Positions 11,324-22,675 of a stretch of 64,000 bases of DNA are shown in pieces; the stretch's first letter is position 1; each line of letters begins with the position of its first letter. The notes beneath the pieces are model-generated. The model was not told the DNA's origin. It was given only the letters and a program-made list of their open reading frames with translations, and ran no database searches. The translations under genes and the position numbers were made by a program. The stretch covers positions 1,196,377 to 1,260,376 of the forward strand of contig MU001497.1 in NCBI GenBank assembly GCA_010093485.1. Reading direction: 5' to 3'. This DNA comes from Karstenula rhodostoma CBS 690.94 (Eukaryota; Ascomycota; Dothideomycetes; Pleosporales; Didymosphaeriaceae).

Positions 11324-11796
11324 GATTGCGGGTGGAGCTGGGGTGGATGACGGGACGTTGTAGGGTCCCTTGCTAAACAACGCGTCCAAGCTCGTGGCAC
11401 GCCAAGCCGTTTTGCGGGATCTCGGAGCAGGTCGTACACGTGATAGCGCGCCTGATGAATATAAATCATTGGATTCCAAGGGACGTGACGAAACCATCCA
11501 GCGTACTCGGAGATTCCACTTTGCTGAGCCCTAAAAGGTATGGGCAACGGCGACATGCAACCTACGCGTACCTCTTACTTGCAAAGCATTCAAAGACTAG
11601 CTAGAATACTTAGCATTTCTCATCAATGTCGTTCCAGGCAAGGTTTGTGTGACTTCCTACATCTACTCTATAACCGATTCGAATATCCATAAGGATGTAT
11701 TGCACCGAGCTTCGCCGACCTATCACCAACATAGATCATACATGTACACTTCATGCCCCCTACAAAACACCAATACACCGGAGCGCCGCGAGCCTC
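11324..11796. other. Intergenic, 0.47 kb
   Basis: Upstream region of the dynactin gene and 3' flank of PXA1, both minus strand. It includes the in-frame 58-codon upstream extension of dynactin, treated here as 5' UTR. Nothing else is recognised. Confidence 0.5.
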
Positions 11797-14149
11797 TCAT
11801 TGCGACGTCAACTCCAGCTCCTTGATTCTCTCCTCAATGTCCGGCACAGCGCGGAGCTGCAAGTCGATTTCGTCTTTCTCACTGGGAAGAAAGATTAGGC
11901 TGACATACAACCAATGGACAGTGAACATGACTTACTCTTCAAGCTCTAATCTCCTCTCAGCATCCAGCGTGGTGAAGACGAACCCGCCCTGGCCATCAAA
12001 CTGCAAAATCTTCTCGTGGTATTTCCACAGACTTCTCCTGTGGCTGACAGTCATGAGTGTGATGCCCAGCCTGCTCATTGTTAGCACTTCTATCAACTAT
12101 AGGACCAAGGCTATGGGAAGCTCACCTCTTCGCCTCCTCATACATCACCCGCTCGATCTCCAGGGTAACACTACTCGTGCACTCATCCAAAATCGCATAC
12201 CGCGGGCGGTGGTAGAACAGTCTCGCCATCGCGACCCTCTGCTGTAGCCCGCCACTCAAAACGTCGGTCCACTCCTGCTCCGCGTCCCAGCCGCCGGGTC
12301 GGTCAACGATACCCTCGATTTGGACGACCTCCAGGATAGCAAGAAGGTCCGCGTCCGTAATGTTCTTATCACGCATCTCGCGCAGACTGTCAGGGTAGAT
12401 GATCTGCTGGCGGAGCGTGCCGCGGGAGAGGTAGGGCCGTTGTGGGATGTAGAAGATAGCTTCGAACGGTGGTTTTCGTACAGTGCCGCCGTAGACGGGC
12501 CATAGACCGCCCAAAATGCGGAACAGACTGGATTTGCCGCAGCCATTGGGTCCTATGATGAGTAGATGGTCGCCAGGTTTGACGGCGAAGCTGAGCTTGC
12601 GAACGAGGACGTCGCCGTTGGGGCTTACAATGGGGACATCCTTGAACATGATGTCTTCGCCCTCCGTGACTTCTCCGCGACCGCGCAGAACAGCTGCATT
12701 CTCTTCCGTGTCTGCGGAGGAAACGAGTTTCTTCTCGAAGTGGCCGGCCTGGATGTCGTCGATAACATCGAGGAGAGTGGCTACGCGCGAGGTGTAGCCG
12801 GCAAGCTCGGTGATTTCTTTGTAGGAAAACATGACGCGACCGAAGGCGTCTGAGGACATGAGGAGCATGCGGCGGTTGGTTACAAAGCCTTTCATAGTTG
12901 ATTAGCGATTCTTTCGTGCGCAGCTCGTGAAAAAACTCACTCTCTGTCCGATCGCCCATGTTGGTTCCAGTCCCGGGAACCTTAAAGAAGACAGGCACAC
13001 TGCACAGCAACAACCCCAACGCTCCCCAGAAATACTTTATCACAAAATCTTCCATAACACCATGATAGAACCTCCTTCTTAATATCCTGTTTACATGTTT
13101 GATCAATGTGAAATATCCTTTGTCTAGTGTATCTTTTTCCGCTTCGTGCCCGTGGTACAATGCCACCTCTTCACTGTAGTCGATCAACCGCGAGTGCTGG
13201 AAGCGGAACTCGCCTTCAAGACGTGCCTCATCAGCAACGTATTTGCCGAATGGTGGAGTGAGCGCGCGCATGACGTTCGCCGATAACTGCACGAGGAGGG
13301 ACATGAAGAAGAGACCTTCGCCGCCAACGCTGCGGGACAGCGAGTAGTTGTAGACGACCATATCAAGCACAGGTTTCGCAAGGTTGGAGTACAGTTCCGC
13401 TAAGCTGTTGGCGAACTTGGCAACATCCACGGTGATGAGCTGGTCCGCATTTTTAATCCGGTCATCGAGGGCCGAGAGCGTGTAAAAAGTCATATGTGAA
13501 AGGTACTTGCTGTGGACATGGTTGGTGAGTCTCGTACGGTACTGTAGGGACAGCTTGCACTGGTGATAAGACAGCTGTTCACGTTAGCCTGGACCAGTAC
13601 GGACCCTTTATCAGACCTGGCTACACATACCATAGAATTCGTGAACGTCGCAGGTACCGCCACTGTCATCCACCATACCAATCCCCATAGAAAGTCTTTC
13701 CCCTTCCCCCTGACCAGACTACTGACCAGCCGTCCATCCAACTCGGCCACATACAGACTAATCATGGTCCGCAGCACCAGAAACACACTGTGGCTGATCA
13801 ACAACCGAAACTCCTTGCTCCGCCATCCTGGTATGCATATCTTCAGCAGCCTCAGCAGGTTCTTGAAGAACTCGCGATTGAGCTCGACCTTCTTCCGGCC
13901 CGTGGCTTCGCCCTCAGACGGCGCCGTGGATGTCTTGCGGAGGGCTTTGGCGCGCAGAGCCGCGGCTTTCTGCTCGGCGATGGCGCTTCGGATGCGGTTT
14001 ATGAGCGCGACGAAGAGCGTGAGGTAGACGGCGCGCGATATCTTCGTCCGGTGCTGCAAGTAGATGCGCGTGAAATCGTTGACGAGCGATTTCAGCGAGG
14101 ATGTGCTGAGGTGGGTTCGCGCGTGGGCGAACTTGGAGAGCACGGCCAT
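11797..14149 (-). CDS. PXA1: Peroxisomal ABCD half-transporter (acyl-CoA import)
   Basis: Five exons: 13631-14149, 12941-13559, 12126-12888, 11936-12070 and 11797-11881; introns of 71, 52, 55 and 54 nt. The product is 706 residues. The N-terminal half holds the transmembrane domain with the ALD-type segment [16 protein letters not shown]. The ATPase follows: Walker [10 protein letters not shown] at about 492-500, signature [13 protein letters not shown] at about 590-602, Walker [10 protein letters not shown] at about 611-619, and the switch histidine in TVSHRRSLW, which crosses the third intron. Sequence flavour fits the PXA1/ALDP subgroup rather than PXA2. The family works as a heterodimer in the peroxisomal membrane and imports long-chain acyl-CoA for beta-oxidation. 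Assignment to PXA1 rather than PXA2 is from recalled motif context. Confidence 0.9.
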
Positions 14150-14728
14150 GGCTATCGTGAGGGCGTCATTCGGGGTGGGACGCGCTGTGGACTAGTCCGA
14201 TGGGTGCAATGGATCGTGGATTGGATGGTGTTTGGGCTGTGGTGAGGCTGCTCAGCCGCCGGGCGTTTGGTGCATAGCTGGCTGATGTTCACTCGGTGAT
14301 GCGCCGCATGTGATGCCCGCTGCCCAGTGGCGTCCCCAGGTCCAACACTTGTGAAAGCCTCGGCCCGTCTGATCCCCACAAACCGCCTAGCTTGATCGAG
14401 ATAGCTCCAGCTCCATAATTTGGCTTGTGATTGATTAAAACTTGTGATTTAACTTTGCCATAACCGGATCTATAAAGTAGCTAGAGTAGAGTGCGGAGAT
14501 GTCTCAAAGTGAAAATTGACTTCAGGATCGTATTGGTGTATATATGCTCCAGTCCATCGCTGAGGAAGCAGGTCTTCACTACCTCTAGGTTTTGCATTCT
14601 TAGGCGTGGGGGCGAAGCCGATAACTCCAGCCATCATCCACGTCTAGCCCTTACCGCGTCTCCCTCCCCCGAAAACTCAACATTACATTACCATCTGCCA
14701 TCCTCTTCCCCAGTCTAACCCAACACCA
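14150..14728. other. Intergenic, 0.58 kb
   Basis: Promoter side of PXA1 and 3' flank of the small secreted protein gene, both minus strand. No gene or repeat seen. Confidence 0.5.
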
Positions 14729-15270
14729 TCACACCCTGAAACACTGAAACCCCCGCGCCGCATCGTTCCAGCCCCCTGCTTCCTTCGTCAAATCCGCACT
14801 CCCTGGATCCTGCAGCTTGAAAGAGGCGCTGCCGTCGAAGGTCCTACACGAGCCGTTCCTGGTCGTCTTAGCTTCATGTTTTGTTCCGTTACCGGCACAC
14901 ACCCATCCCGATGCACCACCCAGTGGACGGAGAGGCAAAGTCAAATAGGGGCGGGAAGTGAAGTGAAGGAGTGGGATACGTACTTGTAGAATGTGCAGCT
15001 GAACCCCTTATCGGGCCTCACACTCGAAGCCGTGCCATCCAGACTCACGCAGTCTCCCGAGCCGATGGCGTACAGCACGTTGACGCATTTGCCGCCCCAG
15101 TTTACATCCTCGCACACATACACCTAACCCTAGACATTAGCAAGTGATTTTGAAGCCTGCAGAGGAGGGGGAGGATGGGGAGGCAGACGTACATTTGCGA
15201 GATCTGCTGTGGGGCGTGCGAGGGCGGTGGTGAGGAGGGCGAAGAGGGTGAGGATCATGGGGATGAGCAT
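14729..15270 (-). CDS. Small secreted six-cysteine protein, candidate effector
   Basis: Three exons: 15193-15270, 14984-15123 and 14729-14858; introns 15124-15192 (GTACGT donor) and 14859-14983 (GTACGT donor, CAG acceptor). The product is 115 residues. Residues 1-19 form a signal peptide (MLIPMILTLFALLTTALA), and the mature part has six cysteines in contexts YVCED, GKCVN, GDCVS, FSCTF, GSCRT and FQCFR. The pattern of short aromatic strands with WGGKC and GFSCTFY resembles the beta/gamma-crystallin-like fold of some fungal secreted proteins, but that is only an impression. The last acceptor is the least certain junction: another AAG acceptor 10 nt upstream also keeps the frame with a different donor. 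Function is unknown. Small size, secretion and even cysteine number make it an effector candidate. Confidence 0.7.
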
Positions 15271-16132
15271 TGTGGAGATGATGGCGGGTGGGTGAGATAT
15301 GGCGTGAGTACAGGGTATTGTCGAATTCTAGAAACCGACTCAGTAAAGCAGGAGCAGAGGATTGTATATGACAAGCTTGAGAGACGCGGAGGCTGGCGAA
15401 GAATGTCACATCATAGCCTCCTCGCCCCCTCTTATACCCATGGAGATTTGCTCGCTGATTCAAGGCGTTTGCATTCGCCTGTATGTGAAGATGGGAAACG
15501 GCGCTGTGTTGTGTTGATTGCAGGCTATGACCGGGGTGTTGATTAGTGGGACTAGGGGGGATGGGGTAGTGCAGTCACACTGAGGTGGGTTACACAAGGC
15601 GATGCACACGCCACCCGCTAACGTTGTGCGCGTGGTCGTGGTGTTGGGTTCGTGGTCGTTTGGACGTGATTTTGATGCTACTGTGGAAAGTGTCGCATAG
15701 AGGTGTCGTTGGTCGTGCCTGTTGCGTTTGGATGTCGTGAGTAACGATGGGGAAGGGCGATCCATGTTGGGCTCTCGACACTGATCGTCGTCTGCTGCGC
15801 CGAGTCTTTGTGACACGGCAACCTGTTTGTTGCCGTGCCAAATGTCATGTAGTTTATCGACAAAAAATCACGTTTGATCGAAAGGACGAGGGAACTTGGA
15901 GCGATGGGGTTGGTTGTGGATAGGAATCCCTTACTGTAGATCCAGAGTGGATTCGTGGAACAATACATTGCAGGTACAACAGACGTACAACGCATTTCTA
16001 CAATGGTATACCCGCGTCTTATCCCTGACGGAACCCAAAACAAGCAGTATCATGGAGCAACGCCGTGCGCTATGAGTGTCCAAAAACCAAAAAGAAGTCG
16101 TGAGGGAAAGACGCCTGCGACCACAGGGAGTA
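15271..16132. other. Intergenic, 0.86 kb
   Basis: Upstream region of the small secreted protein gene and 3' flank of the TMEM115-like gene. Open frames on both strands look like chance. Confidence 0.5.
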
Positions 16133-17255
16133 CTATGTCGTTGGCTCGGAGCTTGACACTGCAGGTGTGCTTAGTACAGCTGGCGCCGGTTGGGCTGGTG
16201 CTGGTGCAGGGCGAGACGTGGCAGCATGTAGCCTTTGGTCCAGCGCCTTCAATGCCAGTGCACGTCTGCGCTCTGCTTCGGCGCGCGTTTGGCCGCCCTT
16301 CCCGCCGCGGCTGTTGGGGTTCATGATGCTGGGCAAGCCGCCTTCTACTCGTGCGCTTGCCTGCTCGTTCCCTGCGTCGATGTCTTCGGCGGAGAATGGT
16401 GTGCATACCTTCAGCGAGACCATGGTGCCATACACCTGATCGGCGACTGTGCCGATGGGAGTCTGCAGGGGTTCGGGAAAGAAGTGAGCAAAGGCAAACG
16501 TGTCCGAGGCATCGCCTTTGATGACAGAACCATCGCCGGTGGCAGCAGAGGACAACGAGGGGCTGACGCGGTAGAAGCGAAGGTAGACCCAGGCGGTCAG
16601 GAAGCCGAACCAGGCCAGGAACATGGCCGTCTCTGTGCCGAGGGCTATGCCGGATATGGTGTTGGCGAGGAGGAATATGGCGGGGAAATGCTTCACACGC
16701 ATACGTATGAGGCCCTTTGCGATTGCGACGGTGTGCTCGGGGACGAGCTGCTTGAAGGAGACGAGGAAGCCGGCCTGGATGGCGATGCCGCCGGCGATTG
16801 TGGTAGTGCTGCACGCGCTGTCAGTACCGAGACGCGAGGTCGCGGGGCCTCACTTACAGCGTGCGCTCGTTCCTGGAGAGGACATAGCCAACGACGTAGA
16901 GCAGGAAGCTCAGCAGGTTGGGCACCATGGACACGAAGAGAATGAACTTTGCGAACTCGGTGGACCCCCATGCGCGCTCCAGATAGCGGCCCCCGTAGAA
17001 GACAGTGAGGCCCGTGGTCACCAGCCCCAGCACGTTCTGCTCCACGGTGGTCGCGAGCAGGAACACCCACGGATAGACGACCGAGACGCCCGGCACGATG
17101 GAGAGGTAGGGCACGCCATTGCCCACGGCGGTCACGGGCTTCGCGGCGCGCTCGGTCCAGCTCGAGGCGGGCCGGAGGGCGAAGTTGAGCAGCGTGAAGA
17201 GCACGAGCGCGGCGAGCAGGCCGCGGGTCAAGGGCGGCAGGTTGATGCGGGCCAT
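16133..17255 (-). CDS. TMEM115-like rhomboid-fold Golgi membrane protein (DUF1751)
   Basis: Two exons, 16858-17255 and 16133-16808, with a 49-nt intron (GTAAGT donor, CTGAC branch), giving 357 residues. Several hydrophobic segments occur in the first 220 residues, including the family hallmark YLERAWGSTEFAKFILFVS followed by VPNLLSFLLYV. The C-terminal 130 residues are hydrophilic and rich in Ala/Pro/Ser, consistent with a cytosolic tail. DUF1751/TMEM115 proteins share the rhomboid fold without the catalytic serine-histidine pair, and human TMEM115 sits in the Golgi and affects retrograde transport. The same location is inferred here. It is transcribed divergently from the LisH/WD40 gene across 535 bp. 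Confidence 0.88.
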
Positions 17256-17288
17256 GGCGGGTCGTGGGAGAGGGGCGGGGCGGTTCGA

Positions 17289-17340
<52 letters not shown>
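17289..17340. repeat. (TGTTGC)n hexamer array in the TMEM115-like leader
   Basis: About 8.7 perfect copies of TGTTGC. Read in the sense of the minus-strand gene it is (GCAACA)n, placed 34 bp upstream of the start codon and so probably in the 5' UTR. Confidence 0.95.
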
Positions 17341-17584
17341 CAACGCAGAGGTGGAGGCCACGAGCTGCCAGCGCGCAAGCTCTCAGGGCTTGGATTTGGG
17401 GTTGGGTTTCGGTTTGGGCCAGGGCGTCGACGTCCCCCAGGCCAAGCTGCAAGCTGGCGGGCTACGCAGTCCGAGTATAGCGGTTCGGCAGTGCACAAGC
17501 TTGATGCCGATCCTTGCTGCACCGATCCACCACATCCGCTAACCACCACCCACACTCCCCAGCCCAGGCACCGAGCGAGACGCA

Positions 17585-17733
17585 CAACGGCGACGCCAAC
17601 GGCAGCGGCGACGCCAACGGCAACGGCAACAGCAACGGCAACGGCAACGGCAACAGCACACTCGCGCTCGCGCTCGCAACCCGCAACCCGCAACCCGCCT
17701 CTCCCTATCCCTCGCTGCTCGCTGCTCGCTGCT
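17585..17733. repeat. AACGGC/AACAGC hexamers and related short tandem repeats
   Basis: Imperfect hexamers of AACGGC with AACAGC and GACGCC variants fill 17585-17658. They are followed by CGCAACC units (about 17675-17699) and CTGCTCG units (about 17711-17733). They lie in the probable 5' UTR of the plus-strand LisH/WD40 gene. Confidence 0.85.
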
Positions 17734-17790
17734 CCCCGGCCGGACGCGCCCTGCACCAGCTTCTCTGCGCGCCGCGCCGCGACATGCGCC

Positions 17791-19716
17791 ATGACGGTCG
17801 AGCCGCTCTCATCCAACGTGGTCAACTATCTAGTCTGGCGGTATCTTCAAGAGGCGGGCTACGGCAACGCCGCCCTGCATCTCTCGCGCTGCTGGATCCG
17901 CGACCCCCAGACGCTGCCCTTTGCGCGCGACGTCCAGCCGCATACCCTCGTCAACCTTCTGCAGGACGGCCTGTGGTTCGACAAGCTGCAGGCCGAGGCT
18001 GCCAACGTACGTGCACCGCTGCATCGCTTGCGCCCACACTGACGCCATCAGGTTGACCAACGCTACCACTTTGGCCGCGACCATGGCCAGCCCTACTCGG
18101 TGCGCAACGGCGCCCTGCTCACCCTCGACCAAGGCATCCCCGCCCATGAGCTGGCTGAGCAGGCCAATGGCGCCGTCCAGGAACCGCCGCCCAAAAAGGG
18201 CGTCAAGAGCAGGAAGAAAGCGAAGCCAAACGGTGTTGCGCCAGAGCCGCGCGCTCCTGAGCAAGTCAACGGTGATGCTATGGACATCGACGCCAATGGC
18301 GCCAACCACGTCGCTCCCAGCGTGAACAGCATGCGCGCTGAATCCGAACCGGTAGCTTCCGAGGCCGACTCCCCGACCGTGGCCGACATTCCCATCTCGA
18401 CGCTCAGCATTGGCCAGAGCACCGACGTGCAGACCGAGGTGATTGCAGATCTCGCGCCCAACACTATATTCATTCCCAACCTGAGAGATCCGGAAAGAGT
18501 GGTAGAGCACACTTCGTGGGGACCTCCGGAGGCTCCTGTGCTGCTCACTGCGGGCAAGTCGCTTCTCAACATCCAAGTCATTTCTAAAGACTTCAGCAAG
18601 GATGCTGCACCCGCCACCAACCCTGTTGCCCTCAAGTTCCCCATGGAAAAGTACACCGTGACCGCTTTATGCTGGATCTCGGGCGAAGACATCGCTGTAT
18701 CCGCTCGCGAAGAAATAGCAAACGAAACGGGCGAAAAGATGATGATAGACAAGCTTGTCAAGATCACAGAAGCAGGCGACGATTACCAAGTAATCTCATC
18801 GACCGCAGGACTCGTTAATACGTTGAGATGGAACAAGGAGAAGGAGATGCTTCTAAGCATATCGACCGACGGAGAGCGTGGCTCCATCAAAATCTGGAAA
18901 AACCACGACGACTCTATCCCGGCCTGGGCCGAGTTTACCGACACCGCCATATTTGATGCTCTTTGGATTAGTGACTCCACATTTGTAGTGTGCGGTATTG
19001 AGCTATTCAAGATGTATGAGATAGACGACACCCTAAAGGTTCAACGGACACTCGACACCAGAGTTCAGTGGGAGACGCTGAAGTTCGAACCATCCTCGGG
19101 CATCATTGCTGCGCTCGGCACGATTGATGGGGGTTCCAGTGTTCTGGGCTATATGAATCCGCACGGCCCTCACAGTCTAGAAACACACCAATATCCAGAC
19201 GAGTTCGCTACTGATCTCGACTTCCGCAATCGCACCGATACTGGCAGTTTGGGCGACTCTTCACCACGAACAGTCTCGGAGTCATCGGTGTTGCTAGCGA
19301 CGTGTTCGATGACCGGACCTGTGCGCGTATGGGATGCCAGTGCCCCATCCAGGTGCCTCAAGACCCTCGCTACCACGGATAAGAGGGAAGCTTTCAAAGT
19401 TGCATTCTCCCCTGATGGCGCATTGCTAGCCGCGGCAGGGCCTGACGCGGTAACAATATGGGATGTGGACAGGAGAGACGTGCCTATCGCAACTTGTCGC
19501 ACTCGGGAGTGGGGCGTCGACAAGTGGAACCCTGGTGTGGATGGCGAATTCAGCCTGGGGTGGGACCCGGATGGCTCGAAATTGTCCGTCGCTCTCGGTA
19601 ACCAGGTAAGTTGTTTGGAGTACCGCCTGCCCAGGAAACGCTTCCAATTCGGAATGTCGAATATCAACGAAGAAAACTGACTGTTATAGATTGCGATTAT
19701 TCCAGTGGCCAGGTAG
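17791..19716 (+). CDS. SIF2: LisH/WD40 TBL1/SIF2-like chromatin corepressor subunit
   Basis: Three exons: 17791-18006, 18052-19605 and 19690-19716; introns of 45 and 84 nt (GTACGT and GTAAGT donors). The product is 598 residues. Residues 7-35 (NVVNYLVWRYLQEAGYGNAA) form a LisH dimerisation motif typical of TBL1/SIF2, followed by a TBL1-type N-terminal segment to about 75. An acidic low-complexity linker of about 120 residues leads into WD40 repeats, visible for example as GPVRVWDAS and DAVTIWDVD. SIF2/Hif2 is the WD40 subunit of the Set3 histone deacetylase complex and TBL1 belongs to NCoR/SMRT, so a nuclear corepressor role is inferred. The last exon codes only eight residues (IAIIPVAR), chosen because the intron has a full donor, CTGAC branch and TAG acceptor. 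Confidence 0.8.
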
Positions 19717-20376
19717 CATTTGGTCGCGGATAGTGGAATCAAGCCTTACGAGAAGAAGAATCCCGGGACGCGTCAGAACACTGGTCATCCATCCTACTCG
19801 ATTCGGTGCAACCTGTCAGTGGACACGACCTCGTGGAACCCTTACGCCTGAATGGACAGTAACGTCCATCAAGGTGTGAACACAGAGGACGAGTTGCCAG
19901 AGAACGCGCAGTAGACGGCCACAGTGCCACTACGTGAAGTCCTCGGAAGCGTTCCGCCCACCGTGGAGACAACTCATGTGCGACTTGCAGCGGGGCGTGT
20001 GGCGTTTGGGGTAGGAAGTGGGGAAAGGGAGTCTGGCCTCCGATTGGTCTGTGCACCGAACGGCCATGTTCAATGCGTCTCGCCGACGAATAGATGGCGC
20101 TCATCTAGAGCCCTTCGGCAATTGTACTCGAGGAAAGTATGACGCGGGGAACAGTACCCCAAGAGGGCGGGAAGTATAAGCGGCTTTCGGCTCCGCAGTA
20201 TTTTGTCTACAAACCATAAACCTCCAATACCCCTTGCTGCTACTTTTTGTAGATACGGCGCCCTGCTCTTCAATGCCTGTACCTGTATTGTATATATCTG
20301 CTTCAGGCCCATCGCCGCTCGTCAGCTTGTATCAGCATAAACAGTTTTCGAATTCGTCAGTCGCTTCCCTGTGACA
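19717..20376. other. Intergenic, 0.66 kb
   Basis: 3' flank of the SIF2-like gene and promoter of the monooxygenase gene, both plus strand. No additional gene is supported. Confidence 0.5.
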
Positions 20377-22441
20377 ATGGCTGCTGTGCCTTCCTTACCC
20401 GAGGACACTCCTTTGGTCGCCAAGGAGGAAGTTGCTACGAACGAGGTTGCGACGAACGGAGTCACCAATGACAAAGCGAATGGCGTCGTCACGGGGTTCA
20501 GGCTTCACGATGGGCCGGTCGAGAACTTTCGGCCCATCAAAGTTATTGTGATTGGAGCTGGATATTCAGGCATCTACCATTCTATACGAATACCCGAACG
20601 GCTTCGCAGTGTGGAGTTGGTGGTGTACGAGAAAAATGCTGGAGTAGGCGGAACCTGGTACGAAAATCGCTATTTGGGCTGCGCATGCGACATTCCATGT
20701 GTGTATGCTTCTGCAATCAAGTTGTTTGGAAACGCTCTCTGACGCAAGCCTCAGCACATTCTTACCAGTACACCTTTGAACCAAACCACGACTGGTCCTC
20801 ACTATATGCTCCAGCACACGAAATCCAAGCCTACCTCGAACGAACCGCCAAGAAATACTCCGCCGACCGGTTCATCAAACTCTCGCATGAGGTCGTGGAA
20901 TGCAGATGGAACGACGCAATTGCGAAGTGGAACGTGACAGTCAAGAATCTCACTACGGGCGAGACGATACGTGATCAGTCGGATGTGCTAATTAGTGCGC
21001 GAGGAAACTTGAACACCCCTGCGTGGCCGAGTATTGACGGCTTTGACACGTTCAAAGGCGAGGTGATGCACTCTGCGAGATGGAACGAAGAGTAAGACAA
21101 AATTTGCCGTACCTCATTGAGACAGAATTGCTAACCAGTAACAGATATGATTTCACAAACAAGCGCATAGGAGTCATCGGCGCAGGCTCCTCCTCTATTC
21201 AAATCGTCCCCTCCCTCCAATGCATCCCCGGAACCCACGTCTCCACCTTCGTCCGAAGCAAGACCTGGATCTCCCCCTCCTTTGGACACGCCCTCTGGGA
21301 AAAACACGGCTTCGAAGGCTTCACCATCCCGCCCGACCTCCGCAAACGCTTCGCCGAAGACCCCGAGTACTACGCCAAATTCCGCCTCGCCGTGGAGGAA
21401 GACGGCAACGGCATCCACGCCGTGACGATCAAAGGCACGCCCCTCCAGCTAGGGGGCAAGCAAATGTTCACAGAACACATGAAGCAACGCCTCGGAGGCG
21501 CGCCGCACATCCTCGACGCCCTCCTCCCGTCCTTCTCCCCCGGCTGCAGACGTCTCACCCCCGGCCCCGGCTACCTCGAGGCCCTCACCCAGCCCAACGT
21601 CGCATTCGTCACCTCCAACATAACCCAGATCTCCGAGAACGCTATACACACCGCCGATGGCCGCATGCACGAAGTCGACGCCCTCGTCTGCGCCACCGGC
21701 TTCCACACTAACACTTCCCCCCCCTTCCCCGTCATCGGCTCCAACGGCCTGAGCTTAAAACAAAAATGGTCCGCCCGTCCAACAAGTTACCTCTCCCACA
21801 GCATCTCCTCGTTCCCCAACTTCTTTACCATGCTCGGCGCAAACTCCGCCATCGGCTCCGGCAGTCTCACCTGCATGATTGAGAACGTAGGCGACTACGT
21901 CATCAAGGCCATCCGCAAGATCCAGAAGGAAGACATTGCCGCTATGAGCGCGAAGGCTGATCGAGAAAAGGACTTCACGGAGTACGCGGATGCGTATTTT
22001 GAGGGGACGGTGTTCGCGGAGGAATGCAATAGCTGGTACAAGAGTAAGAAAGACGGCAAGATCGTGGGGCTGTGGCCGGGGAGCACGCTGCATTGTGTGG
22101 AGGCGATGAGGAGTCCGCGGTGGGAGGATTACGAGTATGTGTATAGGGAGGAACTTCCTACGGCCGAAGAGCTCGCGGAGGGGGATGGAGCGGTAGCGGA
22201 GGGCGAAGTGGGCGATGCGGAGGGCAAGAGGGAGCGGATCGATAGTATGGTGGTTCCAGAGAAATGTCGGCCGAAGAAGAGGATGGCGAATCGAATGAAG
22301 TGGCTGGGGAATGGGTGGAGTGCGAATGAGCTTGAGAAAAAAGATCTCGCGTGGTATCTGTACAAGGACTTTTTGCAGCAGCCTGTCATGCCGCGGCCTG
22401 AGGAGAACGAGGTGTACAAGGCCAGGGCGTTTTCGTATTAG
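20377..22441 (+). CDS. Baeyer-Villiger-type flavin-containing monooxygenase
   Basis: Three exons: 20377-20698, 20755-21091 and 21145-22441; introns 20699-20754 and 21092-21144 (CTAAC branch). The product is 651 residues. The FAD-binding Rossmann motif GAGYSG lies at 60-65, GGTWYENRY at 91-99, the BVMO fingerprint F-x-G-x3-H-x3-W at 207-217 (FKGEVMHSARW) and the NADPH Rossmann GAGSSS at 232-237. The residue after the fingerprint tryptophan is Asn, where Pro or Asp is usual. An acidic insertion near 555-575 (EGDGAVAEGEVGD) is unusual. Family members oxidise ketones to esters or lactones, or hydroxylate, in steroid and secondary metabolism. The substrate is unknown. No other biosynthetic genes adjoin it, so cluster membership is unlikely. 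Confidence 0.88.
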
Positions 22442-22675
22442 TTAGGCAGGTCCGAGAGCTTGTGGTAAAGCCCGGGGTGACGAGAAGCATTATATTTCCC
22501 CACTTATCTGTCTGCGTTTGCGGTGTTAGGTTAAGCGTGTTTTGTGGTCGCAGTACCGAAACCCCTACCCTCTAGACCTCCTATGTATGGAATCCATAAG
22601 TCGTCACAGTATATGCAGTATAGGCCGTTGCAATATCCCTGCGTGTATGCACACACCTCTCCCACGTTTGCCCGC

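Larger units (their letters stand above)
17256..17790. promoter_or_regulatory. Bidirectional promoter/leader region rich in short tandem repeats
   Basis: This 535-bp stretch separates the two divergent start codons (TMEM115-like at 17255, SIF2-like at 17791), so it must serve both genes. It holds two hexanucleotide arrays and short heptamer and octamer repeats, listed separately. No TATA box stands out. Confidence 0.6.

Noticed and set aside
10269..11363. 364-codon plus-strand ORF
   Set aside because: It is a Ser-rich antisense shadow of the dynactin coiled coil.
11324..11497. 58-codon in-frame N-terminal extension of dynactin
   Set aside because: It is low-complexity, precedes the conserved MATALDLKAGQ start, and is more likely 5' UTR.
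16623..17480. 285-codon plus-strand ORF with poly-Cys
   Set aside because: It is antisense to the TMEM115-like gene, and its poly-Cys tract is the translated hexamer microsatellite.
22129..22419. Ser-rich minus-strand ORF
   Set aside because: It is an antisense shadow of the monooxygenase C-terminus.
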